Below are positions 8,540 to 19,480 of a stretch of DNA of 64,000 nucleotides, one piece after another. Position 1 is the stretch's first letter. Each line of letters opens with the position of its first letter. The position numbers and the translations under genes were made by a program. Below the pieces are notes generated by a model, which did no database searches, was not told the origin of the DNA, and saw only the letters and a list, made by a program, of their open reading frames with translations. The DNA comes from Pseudomaricurvus hydrocarbonicus (GTDB taxonomy: Bacteria; Pseudomonadota; Gammaproteobacteria; Pseudomonadales; Cellvibrionaceae), in contig NZ_JAAONZ010000001.1 of NCBI RefSeq assembly GCF_011602365.1, positions 62,001-126,000 of the forward strand, given 5' to 3'.

Positions 8540-10501
8540 ATGCCACAAAGATTTTTAATACAACTCACAAAAAAAATCTTGCTGAACACAGCTGCCATCA
8601 TGGCATTAGCTCACAACTTGCTTGCAAACGCTGACCCACCAACGCGACAGGTATTCTTCGGAGACTTACACCTGCACACCGCCTGGTCCTTTGATGCTTC
8701 CGCTTTTCATGTCACAGCAACACCCGAAGAGGCTTACCGGTACGCACTTGGTCAAGCCATTGCACACGCTTCCGGCACCCCACTACAAATACACCGCCCG
8801 CTGGACTTCCTGGCGGTCACCGACCACGCAGAATACCTGGGCATGGTAAAAGAACTCAAAAAACCCAACAGCCCCCTGAATAAGACGCTTTTAGCAAAAC
8901 GTTTTGCTTCCGACCCGACAGCGGTCTATATCGAACTTGAGCGCTCCACCGCTGAGAACACCCCGTTCCCGGAACTTGAAAATAGAAAACTTCGCGCTGC
9001 AATCTGGAAAGACGTCGTTGACGTGGCCAACAAGTATAACGACCCAGGCAAGTTCACCGCGTTAATCGGGTACGAATGGACAGCCAACATCCCCATTAGC
9101 CCACTCCCCTTTAGGCGCAGCTTGCATCGCAACGTTATTTTTCGAGGTGATAATGTCCCTCTGCTGCCCTTTACCGCCTTTGATTCCAATAAACCTGAAA
9201 GACTGTGGCAGTGGATGGATGCACTTCGCCAGAAGGGCCAGGACGTATTAGCCATCCCTCACAGCGGCAATTTAAGTCACGGCAGCATGTACAGCGTGAA
9301 GAACTCTTACGGTAAGACCCTGTCCCAGCAGTACAGTGAAATGCGCAGACGCAATGAACCCATCAACGAAGTGATTCAGAGCAAAGGGCAGTCCATGATC
9401 CACCCTGCCCAGTCCGAAGAAGATGCATTTGCCAACTTTGAAACCTACCGCTACCTGAGCGGCGATGTTAGCGAAGAGCGGCCTTACCTGCTTGGTAGAA
9501 TCAACGGCAGCTATATCCGCCCGGCACTGAAGGCGGGATTAAAAATTGAAAAGGAGACGGGCGCAAACCCTTTTGAATTTGGCTTTATCGGCTCTTCGGA
9601 TAATCACAATGGAACAGCCGGGCCGTATCAGGAAGATGACTATTTCGGCAAGCTGGGCTTGCTGGACGCCACACCAGAGCAGCGCCTGTTTCCCACTTCC
9701 AGGGTACTCCGGGCTCTCGCCAAGTTCGGCACCGGTGGCATGACGGCAATCTGGGCAGAAAAGAACACCCGTGCAGCCTTATTTGACGCACTGAAAAGAA
9801 GAGAAGTATACGCCACGTCTGGACCCCGTATGCGCCTGAGAGTGTTTGGCGGCTTTCACTTCACTGCCGATTTGGCGGAACAGCAGTGGAGCCAAATCGG
9901 CTACGATCACGGAGTCCCGATGGGTGGCACCCTGCCCCGGGAAGAAATCGGGGGAGGTGACGACGCCCCTCCCGAGCTGCGTTTATTAATCACTGCAGAA
10001 AAAGACCCGGAGGGCGCTAATTTAGATCGCCTACAAGTCATAAAAGGCTGGATAGACAGTGATGGAGAAACCCATGAGAAAATCTACAACGTGGCCCTTG
10101 CGGACAACCGTCCCAGCCAGCCGAACCAGGTAACATCGATTGGCAACACCGTCGACCTGAAAACTGCGGCCTACACCAATTCTATTGGGGACTCGAAATT
10201 AACAGCGAACTGGCAGGATCCCGAGTTTGACGCCACGCAATCCGCTTTTTATTACGTCCGGCTGCTGGAGATTCCCACCCCACGCTGGACAACCATACAG
10301 GCTGTCCAACTGGGTAAAGAGCTGCGCAAAGACGTTCCGCCGACCATACAGGAAAGGGCCTGGAGCTCTCCAATATGGTATCGAGGCCATTCCCCAGAAG
10401 TAGAAACAGAAACAGAAACAGAAACAGAATATATTCCGGCTCCTAAAACCGATAACCTACCCCCACAGGCTACCGGCAGCCCTCCAAAACCGACCCCATG
10501 A
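8540..10501 (+). CDS. Exported DUF3604 domain protein
   Basis: A 653-residue member of the DUF3604 family. The N-terminus (KKILLNTAAIMALAHNLLANA) is a signal peptide with likely cleavage after ANA, so the protein is probably periplasmic. PHP-like metal motifs follow: FGDLHLHTAWSFDA, LAVTDHAEYLG, IPHSGNLSHG and GSSDNHNGT, whose His and Asp residues resemble PHP-type phosphoesterase sites. The C-terminal part has the family motifs SPIWY and QERAWSS. The last ~35 residues are a low-complexity tail with a (Glu-Thr) repeat from a hexanucleotide expansion at 10403-10429. Biochemical role of the family is not established. A paralogue is encoded at 59489-61420 on the other strand. Confidence 0.9.
   Translation: MPQRFLIQLTKKILLNTAAIMALAHNLLANADPPTRQVFFGDLHLHTAWSFDASAFHVTATPEEAYRYALGQAIAHASGTPLQIHRPLDFLAVTDHAEYLGMVKELKKPNSPLNKTLLAKRFASDPTAVYIELERSTAENTPFPELENRKLRAAIWKDVVDVANKYNDPGKFTALIGYEWTANIPISPLPFRRSLHRNVIFRGDNVPLLPFTAFDSNKPERLWQWMDALRQKGQDVLAIPHSGNLSHGSMYSVKNSYGKTLSQQYSEMRRRNEPINEVIQSKGQSMIHPAQSEEDAFANFETYRYLSGDVSEERPYLLGRINGSYIRPALKAGLKIEKETGANPFEFGFIGSSDNHNGTAGPYQEDDYFGKLGLLDATPEQRLFPTSRVLRALAKFGTGGMTAIWAEKNTRAALFDALKRREVYATSGPRMRLRVFGGFHFTADLAEQQWSQIGYDHGVPMGGTLPREEIGGGDDAPPELRLLITAEKDPEGANLDRLQVIKGWIDSDGETHEKIYNVALADNRPSQPNQVTSIGNTVDLKTAAYTNSIGDSKLTANWQDPEFDATQSAFYYVRLLEIPTPRWTTIQAVQLGKELRKDVPPTIQERAWSSPIWYRGHSPEVETETETETEYIPAPKTDNLPPQATGSPPKPTP
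10403..10429 (+). repeat. In-frame hexanucleotide repeat (GAAACA)n
   Basis: About four and a half copies of GAAACA encode alternating Glu and Thr near the end of the DUF3604 protein. The unit is a multiple of three, so copy-number changes keep the frame. Confidence 0.8.
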
Positions 10502-10512
10502 CACGCATCAAG

Positions 10513-11055
10513 CTAGGCGGTCTTTTTGTTCCAGGGCATACGCGCCAACAACATCCCCATGAAACAGGTGTCCGTCAAGCCGGCAAACACCAATCCCGCC
10601 CCCACCAAGGCGGGAACAAAAAAGCCCCATGACCCTACTGTAAAACCCAACAGCACACCCAACAAACTCAAACTTCCGGCAGCGATCAGCACCTGTCGCT
10701 CCAAAGGAATAATCCCTCCTTCGCCCTGCTGAATGACATCAACCGACAGCCCTTGAACGCCCCCCGACACTACGCATACAGGATTGGCCAGTCCCAAGGT
10801 GACTTTTTCGGCCGCCATGATACTGCGTTTGCCCGCCTGACAAATCAAATGTACAGTAGCGTCTTCCGGCAGATTCAAACGCTTTAACTGAGCCTCTACC
10901 TTACCGGGGTCAATCTCCTGCAGCGGTATATTAATACTGTTCAAGCAACGGGCACCGGCAAATTCTGCTTCGGTACGCACATCAATACACAGGGCAACAT
11001 CGCCGCCCTTTAATTGCTGAGCAAACATCTCAGCGGTTTGAGTTTTGTAACTCAT
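10513..11055 (-). CDS. Membrane-anchored rhodanese (YgaP-like, rhodanese plus DUF2892)
   Basis: Residues about 1-105 are a rhodanese domain with CIDVRTEAEFAGARC and the active loop CQAGKRS, whose first Cys carries the persulfide. The C-terminal ~70 residues are a two-helix membrane domain of DUF2892 type (VLIAAGSLSLLGVLLGF, FFVPALVGAGLVFAGLTDTC). This is the architecture of E. coli YgaP, a membrane sulfurtransferase. The start at 11055 has AGGAG eight bases upstream, and its ATG overlaps the TGA of the preceding ArsR gene by four bases (ATGA), indicating translational coupling. Likely role: handling persulfide or thiosulfate sulfur at the inner membrane. Confidence 0.9.
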   Translation of the reverse strand: MSYKTQTAEMFAQQLKGGDVALCIDVRTEAEFAGARCLNSINIPLQEIDPGKVEAQLKRLNLPEDATVHLICQAGKRSIMAAEKVTLGLANPVCVVSGGVQGLSVDVIQQGEGGIIPLERQVLIAAGSLSLLGVLLGFTVGSWGFFVPALVGAGLVFAGLTDTCFMGMLLARMPWNKKTA

Positions 11056-11411
11056 AAACACTCCTGTACATTATTGTCACCATGACAAAATAACTCTTTT
11101 AATAACGACACCACTTTGATGGCATGATCACCTTGCAACCGATAAAAAACCGACAAGCCTTCACGGCGCGCTGACACTAGCCCGGCTTTACGCAAGCCAG
11201 CCAAATGTTGTGACAAAGACGATTGGCTTAAGGGGATTCGCTCATTCAATTCACCAACCGACAGCTCGTCATTCATCAAGGTACACACAATCATCAACCG
11301 GTTGGTGTTGGCAAATTGCTGCATCAAAGCCGCAGCTTCATCAGCGTGCTGCTGTAACTTGATTAACTGCTGCTGTAAATCGTCCTGAGCATGCGCTTGA
11401 AAGGTAGTCAT
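11052..11411 (-). CDS. ArsR-family repressor, persulfide-sensor (BigR/SqrR/YgaV) type
   Basis: A 119-residue winged-helix regulator: NTNRLMIVCTLMNDELSVGEL, then the recognition region IPLSQSSLSQHLAGLRKAGLV and the wing ARREGLSVFYRL. Two cysteines, Cys43 in helix 2 and Cys109 in the last helix, sit where BigR and SqrR carry the pair that forms a polysulfide bridge. The arsenic-binding CxC of classic ArsR is missing. It is cotranscribed with, and overlaps, the rhodanese gene. Two inverted repeats just upstream are a probable autoregulatory operator. Expected role: derepression of the rhodanese by reactive sulfur species (inference from family). Confidence 0.9.
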   Translation of the reverse strand: MTTFQAHAQDDLQQQLIKLQQHADEAAALMQQFANTNRLMIVCTLMNDELSVGELNERIPLSQSSLSQHLAGLRKAGLVSARREGLSVFYRLQGDHAIKVVSLLKELFCHGDNNVQECL

Positions 11412-11440
11412 ACATCACCTGCTAATTTCACCAGGCCATT

Positions 11441-11491
11441 ATATTAGATTCCACTAATTTATAAACAATTAAATTAGATTTTTCTAATATT
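11441..11491 (-). promoter_or_regulatory. Twin inverted-repeat operator of the ArsR-rhodanese operon
   Basis: Two AT-rich dyads occur within 50 bases: ATTAG...CTAAT (11443-11458) and ATTAGATTTTTCTAAT (11473-11488). They lie 30-80 bases upstream of the regulator ATG. Similar ATTAG/CTAAT dyads are typical of ArsR-family binding sites. Binding by this regulator is inferred from position and symmetry. Confidence 0.65.
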
Positions 11492-11542
11492 ATGCGACGA
11501 AATTTTCCCTCAGCGGGCACAACAGACGATTAAATAAAGGAA

Positions 11543-12022
11543 TTAAGCGACAACAGGCTGCAACAGGACCACAGCGTGAGCCGCAATGCCCTCTTGGCGC
11601 CCGGTAAAGCCCAGCTTTTCCGTCGTCGTGGCTTTGACGTTGATCTGATCGCTACAGGCCTCCAGATCCTGGGCAATGGCGTGAACCATCGCGTCGATAT
11701 ACGGCGCCATTTTGGGAGCCTGGGCGACAACGGTCATGTCGGCATTGCTCAGGGCATAGCCTTTGGCTTTTACCTTGGCGAAGACCATTCTGAGCAGCGC
11801 GCGACTGTCCGCATTTTTGTAGCTGGCGTCGGTATCGGGAAAATGCTTGCCTATATCCCCTAAAGCCACCGCGCCCAACAACGCATCGCAGAGTGCGTGC
11901 AGGAGTACATCGCCATCCGAGTGCGCGACGAGGCCACGCACGTGGGGGATGACCACTCCGCCAATGACAATTTTTTCACCGTCACCAAACGCGTGAACAT
12001 CGTAACCGTGACCAATTCTCAT
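11543..12022 (-). CDS. ispF: 2-C-methyl-D-erythritol 2,4-cyclodiphosphate synthase
   Basis: Fifth enzyme of the MEP isoprenoid pathway, forming the cyclic diphosphate with release of CMP. The 159-residue length and all motifs fit: [12 protein letters not shown] (zinc ligands Asp and His), [29 protein letters not shown], and the C-terminal [23 protein letters not shown] (split below family limits only by position). It is last in the ftsB-ispD-ispF series. An intergenic stretch of 170 bases separates it from ispD and carries two different tandem repeats, an unusual gap since these genes often abut or overlap. Confidence 0.97.
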   Translation of the reverse strand: MRIGHGYDVHAFGDGEKIVIGGVVIPHVRGLVAHSDGDVLLHALCDALLGAVALGDIGKHFPDTDASYKNADSRALLRMVFAKVKAKGYALSNADMTVVAQAPKMAPYIDAMVHAIAQDLEACSDQINVKATTTEKLGFTGRQEGIAAHAVVLLQPVVA

Positions 12023-12040
12023 ACTGTCTCCGTTAATTGA

Positions 12041-12079
12041 GCTCGCTGCTCGCTGCTCGCTGCTCGCTGCTCGCTGCTC
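12041..12079. repeat. Heptanucleotide tandem repeat between ispD and ispF
   Basis: GCTCGCT is repeated five times followed by a partial copy, 18 bases upstream of the ispF start on the minus strand. Copies are identical. As it lies in the ispF leader, copy number would change the distance between ispD and the ispF start codon. Confidence 0.9.
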
Positions 12080-12155
12080 AATGATTATTTCAATTACTGG
12101 GGAATGAAACCCTCGTGCCTCTCAGCCCAATCACGTTCAGACCCAGAGTCAGCGC

Positions 12156-12224
12156 CTGCAAGCGAAGAATCAGCTCTTCTGCAAACGAAGAGTCACCTCT
12201 CCTGCAAACGAAGAATCAGCTCCG
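12156..12224. repeat. Three-copy 23-bp tandem repeat across the ispD stop codon
   Basis: Units begin CTGCAAGCGAAGAATCAGCT, CTGCAAACGAAGAGTCACCT and CTGCAAACGAAGAATCAGCT at 12156, 12179 and 12202. The third unit encodes the last residues of IspD (ELILRLQ); the stop codon (12193-12195) is in the second. The other material downstream is therefore a duplication of the 3' end of the gene. Confidence 0.9.
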
Positions 12225-12906
12225 CCATGGGGATGTCTTCCGGGCGGGTTACCTTGATGTTGTCCCGACGACCTTCCACCATCAGGGGCACATAGCCCGC
12301 AGCTTCCAGTGCAGAGGCTTCATCCGTGATGGGGATACCCTGCTGCAAGGCTTCACGCAAAGATTTTGCCAGTACACCGTAGCGAAACATCTGCGGAGTC
12401 TGCGCCAACCACAACACCCGGCGATCGACGGTTTCTTCAATGCCGTAATTATCATTCAGCCGCTTGACGGTATCGCTGACCGGCACCCCGAGAATGCCAC
12501 CGACCAAATGCTCATCGAGCTTTTCGATCAATTCCTCCACGTCACTCAGCTCGAAGCAAGGCCGCGCGGCGTCGTGTACCATGACCCAGTCCAAGGGTTG
12601 CAAGTGTTCATCCAGCGTGTCCAGACCGTTCAAGACCGAATCACAACGCTCCTGGCCCCCTTCGATCACCTTGATTTTGGGATTTTCAAAAATCGGCAGT
12701 TCAGACCAATAGGCATCCAGAGGATGCACCACCACCACAATGCCATTCAGTGCGGGCAATTGAAGCAGGCGTTCCAGCGTGTGTTCAAGGATGGTTTTAT
12801 GGTTCAGGGTGAGATATTGCTTGGGCTTATCGGCCCCCATACGTGAACCTACACCAGCGGCAGGAACGATGACCCAATAACCTTCTGAGGATTGAAAGTG
12901 AGACAT
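12193..12906 (-). CDS. ispD: 2-C-methyl-D-erythritol 4-phosphate cytidylyltransferase
   Basis: Third enzyme of the MEP pathway; transfers CMP from CTP to methylerythritol phosphate. The nucleotidyltransferase signature VIVPAAGVGSRMGADKPKQY is near the N-terminus (residues 12-31). WVMVHDAARPCF holds the metal-binding Asp, and RRVLWLAQTPQMFRYG and ITDEASALEAAG are substrate-site motifs. The 237 residues are normal. It lies 102 bases after ftsB on the same strand. The last codons are part of a 23-base tandem repeat that continues past the stop, so the exact C-terminus (LRLQER) has been shaped by duplication. Confidence 0.97.
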   Translation of the reverse strand: MSHFQSSEGYWVIVPAAGVGSRMGADKPKQYLTLNHKTILEHTLERLLQLPALNGIVVVVHPLDAYWSELPIFENPKIKVIEGGQERCDSVLNGLDTLDEHLQPLDWVMVHDAARPCFELSDVEELIEKLDEHLVGGILGVPVSDTVKRLNDNYGIEETVDRRVLWLAQTPQMFRYGVLAKSLREALQQGIPITDEASALEAAGYVPLMVEGRRDNIKVTRPEDIPMAELILRLQER

Positions 12907-13008
12907 ACTGAGGGTGTTTTACCTGTGCGTAATTAAGGGTGGCGGTGCAAATGCAGAGCGGCTGCCAGCCACGCGGACCCGGCGAGCCAGTCGCTTAGGA
13001 GCGTCCAT

Positions 13009-13305
13009 CTATTTTGACGCGGGCTCGACGACCATGAAAAAGGTTTCGCCAGGCTTGATCATTCCCAGGTCTTCACGCGCGCGCTCTTCCACTGCATCCA
13101 AACCGGATTTTAACCCACCCACCTCGGCCGCCAGAATACGATTGCGCTCACGCAGTTTCTCATTCTCCACTGCCTGCGTCTGAATTTCCTCATTCAGGCG
13201 TACAACGTCGGCCAGACTGCCTTCACCTACCCACAAACGGTATTGGAGGCCAGCCAGGAGAATCAGCAATATTGGGATGAGCCATTTCATACGAGAGACA
13301 GACAC
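13009..13305 (-). CDS. ftsB: Cell division protein FtsB
   Basis: Small bitopic protein of the divisome FtsQLB complex. A short cytoplasmic N-terminus is followed by one membrane helix (WLIPILLILLAGLQYRLWVG), then a periplasmic coiled coil (LNEEIQTQAVENEKLRERN) and the conserved EERAREDLGMIKPGE segment. The position between eno and ispD is the usual one. The GTG at 13305 gives 98 residues; the ATG at 13290 (MKWLIP) is equally plausible because neither has a clear ribosome site and relatives often start very near the helix. Confidence 0.95.
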   Translation of the reverse strand: MSVSRMKWLIPILLILLAGLQYRLWVGEGSLADVVRLNEEIQTQAVENEKLRERNRILAAEVGGLKSGLDAVEERAREDLGMIKPGETFFMVVEPASK

Positions 13306-13412
13306 ACGTTAAAAGACGTAAACGCTACGATACCACAATCATCAGAGACGAACACCGTGGCCACAATCATACATCCAAAACTGGCCGTCAGTGTAACTCC
13401 AGCGGTCAAAAC

Positions 13413-13441
13413 AAAACAGGCCGGAAAAACCGGCCTGTTTT
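13413..13441. terminator. Rho-independent terminator after eno
   Basis: AAAACAGGCCGG and CCGGCCTGTTTT form a perfect 12-bp stem around an AAAAA loop, 33 bases past the eno stop on the minus strand, with U-rich ends in both orientations. It separates eno from the ftsB-ispD-ispF genes, implying that those have their own promoter or depend on read-through. Confidence 0.85.
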
Positions 13442-13474
13442 GTCACCTGTGATTGCAGCCGAAGCCGATCATCA

Positions 13475-14806
<1,332 letters not shown>

Positions 14807-14899
14807 TTAACGAAAGACAGGAACTGCCACCCTTTCCCTCGAATCGCTTCTCGTTGTATTAAATTCTTTTAAACTCTTCGGTTAACACTTAACAACCCG

Positions 14900-14981
14900 C
14901 CCTTGCGAGGAGCAACGCGACGCGGCAATCTCCTGGCCTTGTAGCAATCTGCATGAGATTGCTTCGTGCCTCGCAATGACG
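14900..14981. repeat. Dispersed palindromic repeat in the kdsA-eno gap
   Basis: The left arm contains TTGCGAGG and GCAATCTC, and the right arm GAGATTGCTTCG and CCTCGCAATGACG in reverse order, giving an imperfect inverted repeat with an inner segment of about 22 bases. Sequences of the type CGTCATTGCGAGG...GCAATCTC recur as dispersed intergenic palindromes in many bacterial genomes. It could form a long RNA hairpin between kdsA and eno. Confidence 0.7.
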
Positions 14982-15018
14982 TGTGCCGCCCCACAAAGTT
15001 CTTTGGGTAAATGCGCTG

Positions 15019-17822
<2,804 letters not shown>

Positions 17823-19172
17823 TCAGCGGTCGCCAAGCGCCTGCCAGCAAAGGCGGTAACCGGGCTCTGCCCCCCCTGCTGCCGTGGCGGATGCCTCCCA
17901 GCCACGACAAAACCACAGATCGCCCACCACCGCAATTTCTCCATCCACTCGCAGAATCGGCAGTTGCGCACGGAGCCACGGCTCAAGGCTCGCCTCCTGC
18001 AAGAGTTTTTTCAGTGTCTGGGACTTGTTGCGCCAGAACGGCTGGCAGCGCTCCCCCCCCTGGCGGCTCACCACCTGAAAGCCTTGCGTCGGACGGCGGA
18101 ATCCTCCTTCGGCTTGCGGCTCAAGGCGCAGCTGCCAATGCCCCCACACCAAAGGGGTCAAGCCATCCCAGCACTCAGCAACGGCCGGCTGGGCAGTGAT
18201 CAGCTGTGGCGGCAACAGGTACAGGCGTTGCCGAAAGCGCCTCAGGCGACTGCGCCCCCACAGCACTTCGGCCTCACTGTCTTCTCGTCCCCACACCAGT
18301 TGAGCTTCTACTTGCTGTAAATGGACCCGCTCCGGCAAGTCCCGCCCCTGTTGCTGCAGCCAATAGCGGATGACGTTGCCCCGGCGAAATTCAGACAACC
18401 CCTGCAACACCGACAAATCCAGACTGCTGCCCAGCCGCTCTGCCTGCCACCCGGCTTTCTGCCAATCCTCTGCAGCGATTTCTTCAATCAGCTCATGCGA
18501 CTGACGACAGACCTCACTGCTCTGCCGCCAGCGCTCGGCCACGTCCGGCCAGCGCTGCTGAATGGCGGGCATCACCGCATGGCGCACATAGTTGCGGTCA
18601 AATCCCAGCGAACGGTTGCTGTCATCATCAACCCAGGACAAACACCACTGCCGGGCCTGCTGTTCCAGCGCTTCACGATTCAACCCCAACAAAGGACGGT
18701 ACAACCTGCCCGCGCCAACAACCCGTTCGCTGGCCATACCCGCCAGGCCTTTGGGGCCGCTGCCGCGCAGCAAACGCAACAACACGGTTTCTGCCTGATC
18801 ATCCTGATGGTGTCCCAGCAACAGCCCGTCACCCGGCTGCAGATACTGCTCAAACACCTGGTAGCGGGCTTGTCTGGCCGCGTCTTCCAGGCCTCGCCCC
18901 TGCACTTCAACCCTGACGGTTTCAGCCGTCAGCGCCACCCCCAGGGCGTCACACTCCCTTTGGCAGTGCTCTTGCCAGGCATCGGCTTGCGCCGACAAGC
19001 CATGATTGACGTGCAATGCCAGCACAGGACGCGACCGCTCAGCTTCCACCAGTGCCCGCAGCAATACCGACGAGTCCAGCCCACCACTGTAGGCTACCCA
19101 CCAGCGCTTCACCGACGGATTCTCTCGTACGAATTGGTGCAATATTTCAAGGACGGCTGGCATGTCTGGCAT
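17823..19172 (-). CDS. tilS: tRNA(Ile)-lysidine synthase
   Basis: Modifies the wobble cytidine of tRNA-Ile(CAU) to lysidine, which changes both its charging and its codon from AUG to AUA. The PP-loop ATPase motif WVAYSGGLDSSVLLRAL is near the N-terminus, followed by ALHVNHGLSAQADAWQ, LLGHHQDDQAETVLLRLLRG and GLAGM. The long C-terminal domain (to residue 449) has GGERCQPFWRNKSQTLKKLL, the tRNA acceptor-binding region. The length fits gammaproteobacterial TilS (430-450). First gene of the minus-strand core block. Confidence 0.95.
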   Translation of the reverse strand: MPDMPAVLEILHQFVRENPSVKRWWVAYSGGLDSSVLLRALVEAERSRPVLALHVNHGLSAQADAWQEHCQRECDALGVALTAETVRVEVQGRGLEDAARQARYQVFEQYLQPGDGLLLGHHQDDQAETVLLRLLRGSGPKGLAGMASERVVGAGRLYRPLLGLNREALEQQARQWCLSWVDDDSNRSLGFDRNYVRHAVMPAIQQRWPDVAERWRQSSEVCRQSHELIEEIAAEDWQKAGWQAERLGSSLDLSVLQGLSEFRRGNVIRYWLQQQGRDLPERVHLQQVEAQLVWGREDSEAEVLWGRSRLRRFRQRLYLLPPQLITAQPAVAECWDGLTPLVWGHWQLRLEPQAEGGFRRPTQGFQVVSRQGGERCQPFWRNKSQTLKKLLQEASLEPWLRAQLPILRVDGEIAVVGDLWFCRGWEASATAAGGAEPGYRLCWQALGDR

Positions 19173-19459
19173 TCACGCTTACTCTATTGTTTCACTGAAG
19201 GTATCCCGTCGACTGTTGCGACATGAATTTGGACTTCATTACTTCAGACCACAGCAATTTAACGACTTATCAACTACTTTGATTCTGCCCAGGTCGATGC
19301 TGACCCGATCGATGATTTATGGCACAGCCGCTGACTGCACCAAAACTGCGATTGGTTGAGCGGGAAAGTGCTACGGCGCAGTTCACCGGGAATCGTTGGC
19401 CTGATACATTGTCCCCATTCTATCAGCTGAAATACAATGCTCCCATTGAAGGATAACTA

Positions 19460-19480
19460 ATGGTGATATCGACCCTATGA
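19460..19480 (+). CDS. Six-codon leader ORF overlapping the peptidase start
   Basis: ATG at 19460 follows a good Shine-Dalgarno (GAAGGA, 19448-19453) at normal spacing and encodes MVISTL. Its TGA (19478-19480) overlaps the ATG of the S9 peptidase gene as ATGA. The peptidase start itself has no ribosome site at normal distance, so ribosomes may load on the leader and re-initiate. Seen directly in sequence; translation is inference. Confidence 0.4.
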   Translation: MVISTL

